A DNA stretch of 64,000 nt, taken from Pseudonocardia sp. T1-2H (GTDB lineage: Bacteria; Actinomycetota; Actinomycetes; Mycobacteriales; Pseudonocardiaceae). Numbering within the stretch: the first letter of the stretch is position 1; every line of letters begins with the position of its first letter. The DNA is taken from contig NZ_JBBPCL010000001.1 in assembly GCF_038039215.1 (NCBI RefSeq), positions 1,550,001 through 1,614,000 on the forward strand. The letters are read 5' to 3'. The notes beneath the pieces are model-generated. The model worked only from the letters and a program-made list of their open reading frames with translations, made no database searches and had not been told where the DNA came from. Below are positions 19,496 to 29,200 of the stretch, one piece after another. Position numbers and translations under genes: made by a program.

Positions 19496-19648
19496 CGCCC
19501 TCCTTGATCTTCTCCTGTCTAACCATGACGCCCTGAGCTGCAGGAATCAACCCTGATGCGCCGGGTCGCGTCACCTGACGTCATCCCGCGTCATCTGCCG
19601 GCGACCCCTGTCACGGCCGCAATCTCGGTCCCACAGGAGGCAACGGGA

Positions 19649-19677
19649 TTGACAGCCCGACCACTTGTACCTAGCTT
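19649..19677 (+). promoter_or_regulatory. Sigma70-type promoter upstream of the excisionase-like gene
   Basis: TTGACA at 19649-19654 and TAGCTT at 19672-19677 with a 17-bp spacer. It reads into the helix-turn-helix gene at 19719 and the transfer operon behind it. The -35 box is a perfect consensus, rare in such GC-rich DNA. Confidence 0.6.
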
Positions 19678-19709
19678 CTTCAGTACACGTGCAGAACATG
19701 TACAGAAGC
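19674..19709. promoter_or_regulatory. Inverted repeat overlapping the -10 box (probable operator)
   Basis: GCTTCT...GTAC (19674-19686) faces GTACAGAAGC (19700-19709). The dyad covers the -10 box and likely transcript start of the promoter at 19649-19677, so a repressor bound here would block the operon. Candidate binders are the tandem GntR protein or the XRE/TPR protein nearby. Confidence 0.5.
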
Positions 19710-19718
19710 GGGGCAGTG

Positions 19719-19973
19719 ATGCAGGGATCGATGGTCAACAAGGAGTCCGCCGAGCCGCCGCGCTTCTACAGCGTCGCGCAGGTCGCTCAGATGCTCGGCA
19801 TGTCCGCCATGACCGTGTACCGGGCCATCGGCGCCGGGGAGTTCCCGGCGGTCCGAGTGCGGGGCCGACTGATCGTTCCGGCCCGCGCGGTTGCCGAGAT
19901 GGTCGATGCCGCTGTCGCGAGTCAGGGCGTGGTCGACGCCTCCGGCTGGGTTCCCGGGCAAGCCGCCGGCTGA
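19719..19973 (+). CDS. xis: Helix-turn-helix protein, excisionase (Xis)-like
   Basis: An 84-residue MerR-type helix-turn-helix protein: FYSVAQVAQMLGMSAMTVYRAI, then the wing FPAVRVRGRLIVPARAV. Proteins of this size and pattern serve as excisionases (recombination directionality factors) or small regulators in actinomycete elements. The ATG at 19719 or the one at 19731 fits; the frame is open to 19665 but that covers the promoter. It is the first gene of the rightward transfer operon. Confidence 0.78.
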   Translation: MQGSMVNKESAEPPRFYSVAQVAQMLGMSAMTVYRAIGAGEFPAVRVRGRLIVPARAVAEMVDAAVASQGVVDASGWVPGQAAG

Positions 19974-20017
19974 GTCGCGGCGCAACCAGAGCAGCTGGAC
20001 GAAAGGACGACTGAGTC

Positions 20018-20260
20018 GTGAGCAGCGTGGGTTTGTTGATCTTCGGTGCGATCGCGGGCGCGGTGATCTGCGCGAAGGCGCGGTCGGCGATGGGTGCGAT
20101 CGTGTTCTCGCTGGTGGCGTTGGTGTTGTTCATCGCTACGCCGGTGGGGCAGGGGTTGCCGGGTGCGGTGTCGGGGTTCATGTCGGCGGTGGATCAGGCG
20201 TCGACGCCTGCGCTGAACGGTTCCGGGCCGCAGCAGGCCAGCTCGGGGGCCGTCGGATGA
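20018..20260 (+). CDS. Small membrane protein of the transfer operon
   Basis: 80 residues from a GTG at 20018 with two hydrophobic helices (about residues 4-18 and 25-43, separated by a short KARSAMG loop) and a polar Ser/Gln-rich tail. Small membrane proteins of this kind occur in the transfer operons of actinomycete plasmids. Its TGA overlaps the ATG of the WhiB gene, so translation is coupled. Confidence 0.7.
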   Translation: MSSVGLLIFGAIAGAVICAKARSAMGAIVFSLVALVLFIATPVGQGLPGAVSGFMSAVDQASTPALNGSGPQQASSGAVG

Positions 20261-20697
20261 GCGGGCGGGAATGGGCGGCGCGGGCTGTGTGCCGGGATGT
20301 GGACCCGGAGGTGTTCTTTCCGCTTGCCGAGGCGGGGCCGGAGTTGGTGCGGCAGGAGGCGCGGGCGAAGCGGGTGTGCGCGGGGTGCCCGGTGCTCGCC
20401 GAGTGCCGCGAGTTCGCGGTGGCCGAGCTGGGGCACTGGGTGGCGGGCGGGTTGAGCGAGTCCGAGCGACGCGAACTGCGGGCTCGACTTCCGCGGCCTG
20501 CGGTCGCGGCGGCTGCGGTGGCGGTGGTGGTGCCGTCGTCGGCGTCGAAGCGGGAGCTGGCGACGGCGGGTCGGGCGGCGATCCGGGCCGGGGCTGGCCG
20601 GGCCGAGGTGGCGCGGGAGTTCGGGGTGACGCCGCGGACGGTCGAGCGGTGGGTGGCGCAGGCGCGCGAGGAGCAGAGAAAGCGGGGTGCGGCGTGA
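20257..20697 (+). CDS. WhiB-family iron-sulfur regulator with a C-terminal helix-turn-helix
   Basis: 146 residues. The WhiB [4Fe-4S] ligands are Cys12, Cys41, Cys44 and Cys50 (VC...CAGCPVLAEC), followed by the GGLSESERR turn that replaces the usual GVWGG/GGLT motif. After an Ala/Val-rich linker, residues 100-140 form a homeodomain-like helix-turn-helix (AEVAREFGVTPRTVERWVAQ). WhiB proteins bind the sigma factor region 4; the added DNA-binding domain is not part of the core family. The ATG overlaps the upstream TGA and the stop overlaps the next GTG. Confidence 0.9.
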   Translation: MSGREWAARAVCRDVDPEVFFPLAEAGPELVRQEARAKRVCAGCPVLAECREFAVAELGHWVAGGLSESERRELRARLPRPAVAAAAVAVVVPSSASKRELATAGRAAIRAGAGRAEVAREFGVTPRTVERWVAQAREEQRKRGAA

Positions 20698-21229
20698 ACG
20701 CGGGTGCGAGGAGCGAGGCGATGGCCGCGGTGCGGTCGCAGGTGGGTCAGGTGGTGCGGCGTGCGGCGCGGGATGTGTTCGGGGCGTCGATCGTGGAGGC
20801 CCCGGTGGAGGGGTTCCGGCTGTTGACCCGGTCGGCGTTGGATGACCCGCGGGCGGGGATCCGGGCGGCGTTGGCGGTGCAGGGGATCGCGGGTTCGCTG
20901 GTGGGGGGTATGCCAGGGAGGCGCGGGCGGCGGGCCGGTCATGGGAGGACATCGCCGAGGTCCTCGGGATCGAGGACGACCGCGACGGCTATTGCGGTCG
21001 GGGTGAGGTGGTGTATCGGGTTCTGGTCGAGAGCGAGCCGCTGCCGGGTGCGGAGCGTTCCCGATTCGAGCGGTCCTCGACGTACTGGCGGTGCGGGTCA
21101 TGCCAGGAGCGTGTGACCGATCGGGGTCCGTTCGAGTCCCACCCTGCCGACAACGAGTCCGGACACGCCGGGTCCTGCGTCCGCCACGCCGCCGACGTCG
21201 CGGCCTACGTGCGGGATCGGGGGTGGTGA
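20694..21229 (+). pseudogene. Conserved transfer-operon protein of unknown function, frameshifted
   Basis: Starts with GTG at 20694, overlapping the WhiB stop. The first part (VRSQVGQVVRRAARDVFGASIVEAP ... AVQGIAGSLVGG) is in one frame; the second (YAREARAAGRSWEDIAEVLG, then a Cys/His-containing WRCGSCQERVTDRGPFESHP ... GHAGSC) is in the next. The shift falls in a run of six G at 20903-20908. With it repaired the product is about 178 residues and ends with a possible zinc-binding region. Function unknown; similar proteins sit next to WhiB in actinomycete elements. Confidence 0.7.
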
Positions 21230-21231
21230 GC

Positions 21232-23134
21232 ATGTGGACGCTGATCCTGATCGTGGCCCCGATCGCCGGAGCGGTGATCGCGGCCAAGCGCGGCGCCAAG
21301 GCCCTCGCCGTCCTGCTCGGCGGGGTGGCGCTCCTCCCGCTATGGGGCGTTATCGCGGTGGCCGGCCTTCCGGTGCTGCTGATGGGCGCCGCCCTGGTCG
21401 GGGTGGTCGCCTGGCATCGGTGGTCGCGGTCCTCGTCGACGGTGACCCGTTGGGGCGCCCGGTCGCGGCGCAAGTCCGGAGTCGCCTCGACCTGGGATGT
21501 GGTCCGGTTCGCCGGTGGGTGGGCGATGCTGCGCAAGGCCGCCCAGGTCCGCCCGTCGTTCGCCGGCCTCTCCCGCCGTGCCCTGGTCACCGGGGTGCGG
21601 GTGTCGGAGGTCGCGGTGCGGTTGTGCCGGGTGGGGTGGGCGACGGTATGGGCCTCGATCGAGGACGTCGTGCTCGTCACCGGGTCTCCACGGATCGGGA
21701 AGACGGGCTGGCTGGCGGGTCAGATCATCGATTCCCCCGGCGCGGTGCTGGTGACCTCGACCAAGCTGGACCTGCACGAGTTGTGCACCCCGTACCGGCA
21801 GCGCCTGGGCCCGGTGTTCGTGTTCAACGCCGTCGGGTTGGGGGAGCAGCCCTCGACGATCACGTTCGACCCGTTGACTGGGTGCGGGGATCCGGTGACC
21901 GCAGCCGAGCGGGCCGCGGACATGCTTTCCGCCGTCTCCTCCGGAGGCGGCGGGGACCGGGAGTACTGGGAAGCTCCAAGGCCGCCGCGTCCTGGAAGCA
22001 CTCCTGCACGCCGCAGCGCTCGGGCACCGGTCGATGCGTGAGGTCCTGGGGTGGGTCGCCGACCCCGACGGGGCGCGTAAGGAGGTGACCGGTCTGCTGC
22101 GGCGTTCGCCGGAGCCGGCGTTCGGGGTGAGCTTCGAGCAGTTCGTGGGCACCAACGACCGCACCCGCACGAGCATCACCTCGACGATCATGCCGACGAT
22201 GGGGTGGCTGACCTCCGCCCCGGCGCGGGAGGCTGCCGGGCTGGGCCCGGAGGGGGCGCGTCCGTTCGACGTCGCCGAGCTCCTGGAGTCCAGGGCGACG
22301 GTGTTCCTGCTGGGTGGGGAGGAGTCTCACGCTGCGCCGCTGGTGTGTGCGTTGACCGGGCACATCGCCCGTGAGGCCCGGCGGATCGCGGCGACGAGGC
22401 CGGGTGGCCGGTTGGACCCGCCGTTGCGCGTGGCGCTGGACGAGGCCGCGCTGATCTGCCCGGTCCCGCTGGAGTCGTGGACGGCGGACATGGGCGGGCG
22501 CGGGGTCACGATCCTGTGCGTCGTGCAGTCCCGGGCCCAGCTCCTGGCCCGCTACGGTGAGCACGGGGCGGCGACGATCCTGAACAACGCGGGTGCGGTG
22601 ATGGTGTTCGGCGGGTCGCGGGATAAGCAGGATTTGGAGTTCTGGTCGACGCTGAGCGGGGACCGTGACGAGTCCTCAGACACCACCGACCCCCACGGCC
22701 GCACCCGGTCGCGCTCGAGCCGCAAAACACCGGTGCTCTCGCCCGCGCAGATCGCGGCCATGCGCCCGGGGCGGGTGTTGGTGATCCGTCGTGGGATCGC
22801 CCCGGTGGTCGGGCAGGCGCAGATGGCGTGGCGGCGCCCGGACATGCGCTGGGCCGCCCTGTCCCGGCGGCGGCCGAACCTGGCGCGACGGATCGCCGCC
22901 CTGGTGGCGCGGGTGCCGGGTGTGCGGTCGTGGGTGGCGCTGCTGGTCCCGGGCTGGCCCGGACAGGTTCTCGCCCCCGCCCCGGCTCGTGAGGCGCTCG
23001 ACGAGGGCCTGGTGATCGAGGGCCAGGTCTATGACACCGACCAGGACAGCAGCGCCGAGCAGCCGGGCGAGGCCCCGGAGCAGGCGCAGGCCGAGGCCGG
23101 GCAGCCGGTGACGGCGGAGCGGAGCACCTCATGA
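21232..23134 (+). pseudogene. traD: VirD4/TraD-type coupling ATPase, frameshifted
   Basis: The N terminus has two or three membrane helices (residues 1-60), then a P-loop (VLVTGSPRIGKTGWLAG, about residue 155) and, after the shift, a Walker B segment (PLRVALDEAALICP), a sensor (LCVVQSRAQLLARYG) and an acidic C-terminal tail. Such proteins bring relaxase-bound DNA to the transfer pore. The frame breaks at about 21968-21975: DREYW is followed by out-of-frame KLQGRRVLEALLHAAALGH, and the next frame continues from about 21970 to the stop at 23134. Repaired length is about 634 residues. An ATGA overlap links it to the next gene. Confidence 0.85.
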
Positions 23135-23463
23135 ACCCCCACGAGGAGATCCGGTTCTCTGCCCAGCACGGCGGGCACGACACCGCCCCGGCCGTTCTCC
23201 TGGTCCTGCTCGTGCTGACGATCACCGCCACGGTCGCGGTCGTGGTGACCGGCACCGGCCTGGTGATTGCGGCGGCCACTGCCGCGGGTGGGGTGCTGAC
23301 GGTGGCGGGAGCCCGGGTGTTGGCGCGTCGGGTGTGGGAGCGCCGCGAGGACGCCGCGGATGAGATCGAGGGGGCCCGCTGGTGGGCCACCCAGCAGAAC
23401 CACCGCACGAGCAGCACGGAGTTGTCGCCCGGTGAGCCGGGCCCGCGGGAGCTGACCCGCTAG
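23131..23463 (+). CDS. Small two-helix membrane protein
   Basis: 110 residues: polar N terminus, two hydrophobic helices at about residues 20-40 and 43-65, then a basic/acidic helical tail. The ATG overlaps the TGA of the coupling-protein gene. Probably a membrane partner of the transfer apparatus; no family recognised. Confidence 0.7.
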   Translation: MNPHEEIRFSAQHGGHDTAPAVLLVLLVLTITATVAVVVTGTGLVIAAATAAGGVLTVAGARVLARRVWERREDAADEIEGARWWATQQNHRTSSTELSPGEPGPRELTR

Positions 23464-23586
23464 ACCCCGCCGCCGGCGCGGGGACACGTTCGCCGGCACT
23501 CCCTGCAGTGATTTCGGGACGCGAGGACGTCGCGGCCTTGGTTTGCGCTGCCCGAAACCCGGGCGGGCACACGAGGAGGACACACG

Positions 23587-24240
23587 ATGAGCAGCACCAC
23601 GAACAGCCAGCACGACCGGTACGCCCGCGAGATCGACGACCCGGACGCGTCTCTGGTGCCGGTGTCCGCGACCGAGGCCGCGGCCAGGATCTCGGTGGAG
23701 GCGGGCCGGTCGCCTCAGGTAGCCGAGGCGATCGTACGCGCCTACCTCGACGACCTCTCCGCCGAAGTCGGGGTGCCAGTGCACCAGTGGGGCCTCGACG
23801 CCGCGGACGTGGCGGAAGCGCGGCGCCGGTTCGAGTGGGTGGACTTCGAGCAGGGCGAAACCGTCGAGGCGGCCCGCACCCGGGCCGCGCGGGAGGCGGC
23901 CGCGTGGACAAGGGCGGCAGCCACGATCGACCGGGACCAGGCCCACGGCCGGGGCGGCCGTATCGACCAGGAGGTCCGGTACTGGACCGAGCGAGCCCGC
24001 ACCGGCGATCAGGACGAGGACCGGGCCCAGGACGCCAAGGCGGGGGCTGGGCAGGAGCACGCCGAGCCGTTCGGCCCCGGGGCGGCTGGGCAGGATCCGC
24101 TCGACCGGGCGCGGCAGGCCTGCACGGTGCTGCCTGCCCAGACCAGCGTCGCTGCCGCCCTCGACGACACCGTGCCCAGCGCTGGGCTCCACGAGGCCGA
24201 CGGCGCGGCGGCGGCCGCGGGAGAGGCGGTGTCGCGATGA
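23587..24240 (+). CDS. Hypothetical transfer-operon protein
   Basis: 217 residues, Ala- and acid-rich, largely helical by composition. The N-terminal 100 residues contain VSATEAAARISVEAGRSPQ and a DDLSAEVGVPVHQWGLDAAD stretch that look like a folded helical domain; the rest is low complexity. Its stop overlaps the start of the next gene (ATGA at 24237). No function can be assigned. GAGGAGGACAC before the ATG is a good ribosome-binding site. Confidence 0.7.
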   Translation: MSSTTNSQHDRYAREIDDPDASLVPVSATEAAARISVEAGRSPQVAEAIVRAYLDDLSAEVGVPVHQWGLDAADVAEARRRFEWVDFEQGETVEAARTRAAREAAAWTRAAATIDRDQAHGRGGRIDQEVRYWTERARTGDQDEDRAQDAKAGAGQEHAEPFGPGAAGQDPLDRARQACTVLPAQTSVAAALDDTVPSAGLHEADGAAAAAGEAVSR

Positions 24241-24911
24241 GCACGAACCCTGAGGAGGCCGGGTCCGGGGCGGTGGCCGGGCTGGCCCGGGAGGTCGACG
24301 CGCTGCGCCGCGAAGTCGGTGGACTGGCCGGGGTCCCGGAGCGGGTCGACGAGCTCGCCGCGCTGCTGGCCCGGCTGGCGGATTCGGTGGCGGCGCTCTC
24401 GGCGCGCAAGGCGGCCCCGGCGGCGCCGTCCTGGCTGCTCGCCCCCGAGGACCAAGCCGCGACCGGTGAGTTGCTCAACGGGCTCGCGGGCTGGCTGGGG
24501 GAGGTGTTCCTGCGTTACCCGGACGGGGTCGAGGTGTTGCCGGAGTGCTGGTGCTGGCACCCCGACGTCGTCGAGGAGCTGGTGTGGCTGATGCACGCCT
24601 GGTCGGCCGCCTACCAGGGCGCAGGGGCGTCGGCGGGGTTGGCGGGGGACTGGCACGACCGTCAGCGCCCCGGCGTCGTGCGCCGCATCCGCGCGACGGC
24701 GGGGACGTGTTCGCGGGAGAACCACCAGACCCGCCCCGGCTGGACCACCACCACGAGCGCCGCTCGCGTGGTGCCCGCGGTCGCCGACCTCGGCGCGATC
24801 GCCGAGTGGTGGGCCACCGACCGGGCCGGTACGGCCCCGCAGGCCCCAGATGTCGAGCACGAGTCGTCTCTGATCGGGGCGGCGATGAACGGAGCAGGAA
24901 GTTTCCGATGA
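24237..24911 (+). CDS. Hypothetical transfer-operon protein with N-terminal coiled coil
   Basis: 224 residues. Residues 10-60 are a Leu/Val heptad region (AREVDALRREVGGLAGVPERVDELAALL). A conserved aromatic domain follows (LPECWCWHPDVVEELVWLMHAW ... GDWHDRQRPGVVRRI), similar to proteins found beside relaxases in other actinomycete elements. Start and stop overlap neighbours as ATGA. It may be a structural or DNA-binding accessory factor, but this is not shown. Confidence 0.7.
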   Translation: MSTNPEEAGSGAVAGLAREVDALRREVGGLAGVPERVDELAALLARLADSVAALSARKAAPAAPSWLLAPEDQAATGELLNGLAGWLGEVFLRYPDGVEVLPECWCWHPDVVEELVWLMHAWSAAYQGAGASAGLAGDWHDRQRPGVVRRIRATAGTCSRENHQTRPGWTTTTSAARVVPAVADLGAIAEWWATDRAGTAPQAPDVEHESSLIGAAMNGAGSFR

Positions 24912-25981
24912 CCACCGCCCACCATCACCGCGCCGAGGACCGGGCCGGAACTGACCGCGTTGACGCGCCCTTGTCAACGAGTGGCGGCTGGGTGCGGGCC
25001 GCGGTGTGGCTGCCCGGCCTGGCCGTCGCGGTCGGGGCGGCGGTGGCGACCGCGCACGGGCTCTACGAGGTCGCCGCGGCCGCGACCGTGCCGACGCTGA
25101 TCGCCTGGCTCTACCCGCTGATCACCGACGGGCTCGCACTCGTCGCCTACACCGCCACTGCCCGCCTGGCCGGGTCCGCGCGGCGCTACGCGTGGGGCGT
25201 GGTCGTCCTGGCCGCCGGCCTGTCCGGTCTGGCCCAGGCCAGCTACCTCGCCTCCGTCGACACGAGCGCCGCGCCCGGAGCGGACGGCACGGCGGCGGCG
25301 TTCGAAGTCTCGGCCGCTCTGCGGTTCGGGATCGGGGCCTGGCCCGCGATCGCCGCCGCAGTGGTAGCGCACCTGCTCTACCTCCTGGCCGAGTCCGCCC
25401 GCCCCGAGCACGACCGGCCGCCCGCCGCCGCGCCGTCGAGCGAGGAGCCCCCAGTAGCCGTAGCCCCGCCCCGGCCGGAGATCACCGCCGCCGCGGCGCC
25501 GGTGACCGAGCCGCTGACGGTCGTCCGCGAGCAGGTCGCGGTCGAGTTGGTCGGCGCGCCGGTACTCGCGCTGTCCACCGGTCACCGTTCAGGCCCGGGT
25601 GTTCACCCGGCCCTGTTCAACACCCCCGCTGTACAAGCCGACGCACTGAACACCACCCCCACTGAACACCGCCCGGAACCGGGCGCAGGTGTTCAGCCCG
25701 GGGCGGCCCCGGCGGTCCCGGCCCGACGGGTCAACAGCACCTCGGACCGTTCACCGTCCAAGCCCTTGGATTCCCCGGTCCGGGACCGAGCCGAGGGCGT
25801 GGCACGGGCGCACCTGGAGCGCCGGGGCGCGCTGCCCACGGTCTCGGAACTGGAGCAGGCCGCGCAGGTGTCCCGAGGCACCGCCGCCGCCGTCCTCAAG
25901 ACCCTCCGCGAGACCCCGAACGCCGTCGAGAGCCAGAACTACGACCGCTCCCTGAGCGAGAACGAGCACCAGAACTCATGA
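24908..25981 (+). CDS. SpdB-like/DUF2637-type membrane protein with C-terminal helix-turn-helix
   Basis: 357 residues. Four hydrophobic helices fill residues 28-160 (VWLPGLAVAVGAAVATAHG, IAWLYPLITDGLALVAYTA, AWGVVVLAAGLSGLAQASY, GAWPAIAAAVVAHLLYLLA), the pattern of DUF2637 plasmid spread proteins. A Pro/Ala-rich linker of about 120 residues leads to a helix-turn-helix at about 300-340 (ALPTVSELEQAAQVSRGTA). Spd proteins move plasmids along the mycelium in Streptomyces. The start overlaps the upstream stop. Confidence 0.8.
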   Translation: MTTAHHHRAEDRAGTDRVDAPLSTSGGWVRAAVWLPGLAVAVGAAVATAHGLYEVAAAATVPTLIAWLYPLITDGLALVAYTATARLAGSARRYAWGVVVLAAGLSGLAQASYLASVDTSAAPGADGTAAAFEVSAALRFGIGAWPAIAAAVVAHLLYLLAESARPEHDRPPAAAPSSEEPPVAVAPPRPEITAAAAPVTEPLTVVREQVAVELVGAPVLALSTGHRSGPGVHPALFNTPAVQADALNTTPTEHRPEPGAGVQPGAAPAVPARRVNSTSDRSPSKPLDSPVRDRAEGVARAHLERRGALPTVSELEQAAQVSRGTAAAVLKTLRETPNAVESQNYDRSLSENEHQNS

Positions 25982-26222
25982 CCCACAACGCACTCATCAC
26001 CACGACCAGCACCACCAGACCAACAACCAGCCAGATCACCTATCAAGACACCAAGACCACGACCACAGCCAAGAACACGACCAGGACCAAGACCCAAAAC
26101 GAGGATGCACACCTTTGCATCACGATCCCAGGGCCCGTTCCGGCCTCCGGCCGCCCGGGAACCGCCACCCCGCTATTTGATCTTGAGTGTGCGGCACTGA
26201 CGGCCGGGACAAGGTGGTTTTC
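25978..26222 (+). other. Interval before the relaxase gene (possible origin of transfer; Thr-rich small frame)
   Basis: A short Thr/Asn-rich frame starts with ATG at 25978 overlapping the upstream stop, but it is repetitive and runs past the relaxase start, so it is probably not a protein. The composition is less GC-rich than the genes on either side (ACC/AAC-rich plus strand). oriT is usually next to the relaxase, so this is the best place for it; a GC-rich dyad lies at about 26128-26160. Inference only. Confidence 0.35.
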
Positions 26223-29200
26223 GTGCTGAGGATCAGCAACGGTTACAGCCCGGAGTACCTGTTGAAGGAGGTCGCGACCGGGCGGGAGAACTACTACACC
26301 GGCGCGGTCGCCGAGGGCGAGCCCCCGGGGCGCTGGTGGGGCGCCGGCGCGGAGAAGCTCGGCCTGCGCGGCCTGGTCGACGCCGCGGATATGCGGGCGG
26401 TCTACGAGCGGTTCCTCGACCCGCGCTGCGAGGGGTTCAACGACCCGTCCCGGTGGGAGGAGGTGAACACCCTCGGGCAGACCGGTCGGGCGTACAAGTC
26501 CGAGGAGGAGTTGTACGCCGAGGCGATTGAACGCGAGCCCGGCGCGAGCCCTGAACGCCGCGCTGAACTCCGGGTCGAGGCGGGCAAGAACGCGCGGCGG
26601 AACGTGGCGTTCTACGACGCCACGTTCAGTGTTCAAAAGTCGGTGACGCTGCTGCACACGGCGTTCGAGGCCAAGGAAGTCGCTGCCCGTACAGCCGGGG
26701 ACGAGGAGTCGGCGCAGGCGTGGGGTCGGTTCCGGACCGCGGTGGAGGACGCGATCTGGGCGGGCAACAACGCCGGCCTCACCTACTTGCAGGACAAGGC
26801 CGGCTACACCCGCATCGGGCACCACGGCGGCGCCGCTGGGCGCCATGCGGATGCCCACGAGTGGACCGTCGCGTCCTTCTTCCAGCACGATTCCCGGGAG
26901 CGGGATCCGCAGCTGCATATCCACAACACGATCCTGAACCGGGTCGAGGGCCCGGACGGGAAGTGGCTGACCGTGGACGGGCGGAGCCTGCACCGCTGGC
27001 GCACGGCGGGGGCGGCAGTGGCGGAGCGGACGACGGAGGAACGGATCACCGCCACCCTCGGCATGCTCCTGGCCACGCGCCCGGACGGGAAAGCCCGCGA
27101 GGTCGTCGGCGTGTCGGCGGAGGCGATGGACCTGATCTCTACCCGGCGGCGCAAGCTCACTGCGAAGGCTGCGGAGCTGGTCGCGGACTTCGAGGCGCGC
27201 TACGGGCGGGCCCCGACCAGCTACGAGCGCGAGCGGATCCACCAGGCCGCCACGCTGGTCACACGGAAGGCGAAGTCGCACGACGGGGAGACCCGCGCCG
27301 AGCTGCTGGAGCGCATCGACTCCCGGATCCGCGCCGACATCAGTGGTGGGCTGGCCGGGGTCGCCGACGCCGCCCTGGCCGCCCGCACCGGGAACGTGGC
27401 GGCGCAGACCTGGTCTCCATCGGCGGTGATGGAGACCGCGCTGGCGGATGTGCAGTCCCGTAAGGCGGCCTGGACCCGCGCGGACCTGACCGCGGCGATC
27501 AACGCCGCGCTGCCGGACTACCTGGGCACTACCGACGGGGCTGACGTCGCCCGGTTGCTCGACGGTCTCACTGAGCAGGCATTGCGCTCGGCGACCCCGC
27601 TCGACGCGGCCCGGCCGGCGGACGAGGCGCTCCCGGCCGCGCTGCGCCTGGCCAACGGCGAATCGGTCTACCAACAGCCCGGGGCGCAGCTCTACGCCAC
27701 ACCCGACCACGTCCGCACCGAGCGCTACCTCGTCGCGGCGGCCGCGCACGGCGACGCCGCCACCCTGCCCGCGGCGCAGGTCGAGCGGTTCCTGACTGGG
27801 CTGGCCGAGCAGGGCATCGAACTCGGGGTCGACCAGGCCGCCGCCGTCCGCGGCGTCCTCACCTCCGGTGCCCGGATCGAGACCCTGGTCGGCCCGGCCG
27901 GGACCGGGAAATCCTTCGTCGTCGGTGCCCTGGCGAAGGCCTGGTCGGACCCGGAACTCTCCGGAGGCCCGGTGCGGCGGGTGTTCGGGTTGGCGACCTC
28001 CCAGGTCGCGACCAACGTCCTGGCGGGTGAGGGCTTGCGGGCGCGGAATGTGTCGCGCTGGCTCACGACGCAGGAGCGGCTGGCCGCGCCGGGTGCCGAA
28101 ATCCAGGCCCAGGCGCAGGGCGAGGATGCGTCGTGGCGGTTGCACGCCGGGGACCTGGTGGTTGTCGACGAGTCCGCGATGACCGACACCGCCGCCCTCG
28201 CAGCGATCCACAAAATTCTCGACGCCGCGGGCGCCAAGCTGCTGCTGGTGGGCGACCACAAGCAGCTCGCCGCGGTCGGCGCCGGCGGCGGCATGGACCT
28301 CCTCGCGAACTCCGGTGCCCGCTACGAGCTCGCCGACGCGCGCCGGTTCACCGCCGACTGGGAACGGGCCGCGTCGCTGCGGCTGCGTGCGGGCGACGAG
28401 GCGGTGTTGCGGGACTATCACCAGCACGGCCGCCTGTTGGACTCCGGCACCGTTGCGCAGGCGGAGGAGTCCGCTACGCGAGCGTGGTTGGCCGATACCC
28501 TCGCCGGACAGCGTTCGTTGCTGCTGGTCGACAGCAACGAGCAGGCCGCCCGTCTGTCGTCGGAGCTGCGCGCTGAGCTGGTCCGCCTCGGTCGCGTCGA
28601 GGAGACGGGAGTGTCGCTCGGGCTCGAGGGCACCACCGCCGGGGTCGGGGACGTGGTGCAGGCGCGTCGCAACGGCTGGCACCTCGCCGGGGTCGAGGGG
28701 AACCGGCGCGGGCCGATCAACCGCGAGACATACAAAGTGACCGCGGTACGCGAGGACGGCTCGCTCGAGGTGACCCCGGCGACCGGACCTGCCGTCGACG
28801 GAATGACACCGGAACGAATGGTCCTGCCCACCGAGTACGTGGCCGCGGACCTGGCGCTCGGCTACGCCACCACCGTGCACGCCGCCCAGGGCGCCACGGT
28901 CGACACCGCGCACACCGTCGTCACCGGGCGCACCGGCCCGGCCGCGCTCTATGTCGGGATGTCGCGGGGGCGGGAGTCCAACACCGCGCACGTGATGACC
29001 GTGTCGGTGGTCGAGGATGCCGCGGACGGGCGGGAGGACCAGACGATCCACCGTGACCCGATCGCGGCCCTGTCCGGGCTGCTGGACCCCGACGAGGCCC
29101 GCGGGTCCAAGTCCGCCCTTGCCACGGCCACCGAGTCCAGTAGCGAGACCGAGGCAGTTCGCACCCCGGCGGAGCTGCTTGCCGACGCCTCCCAGCTCGC

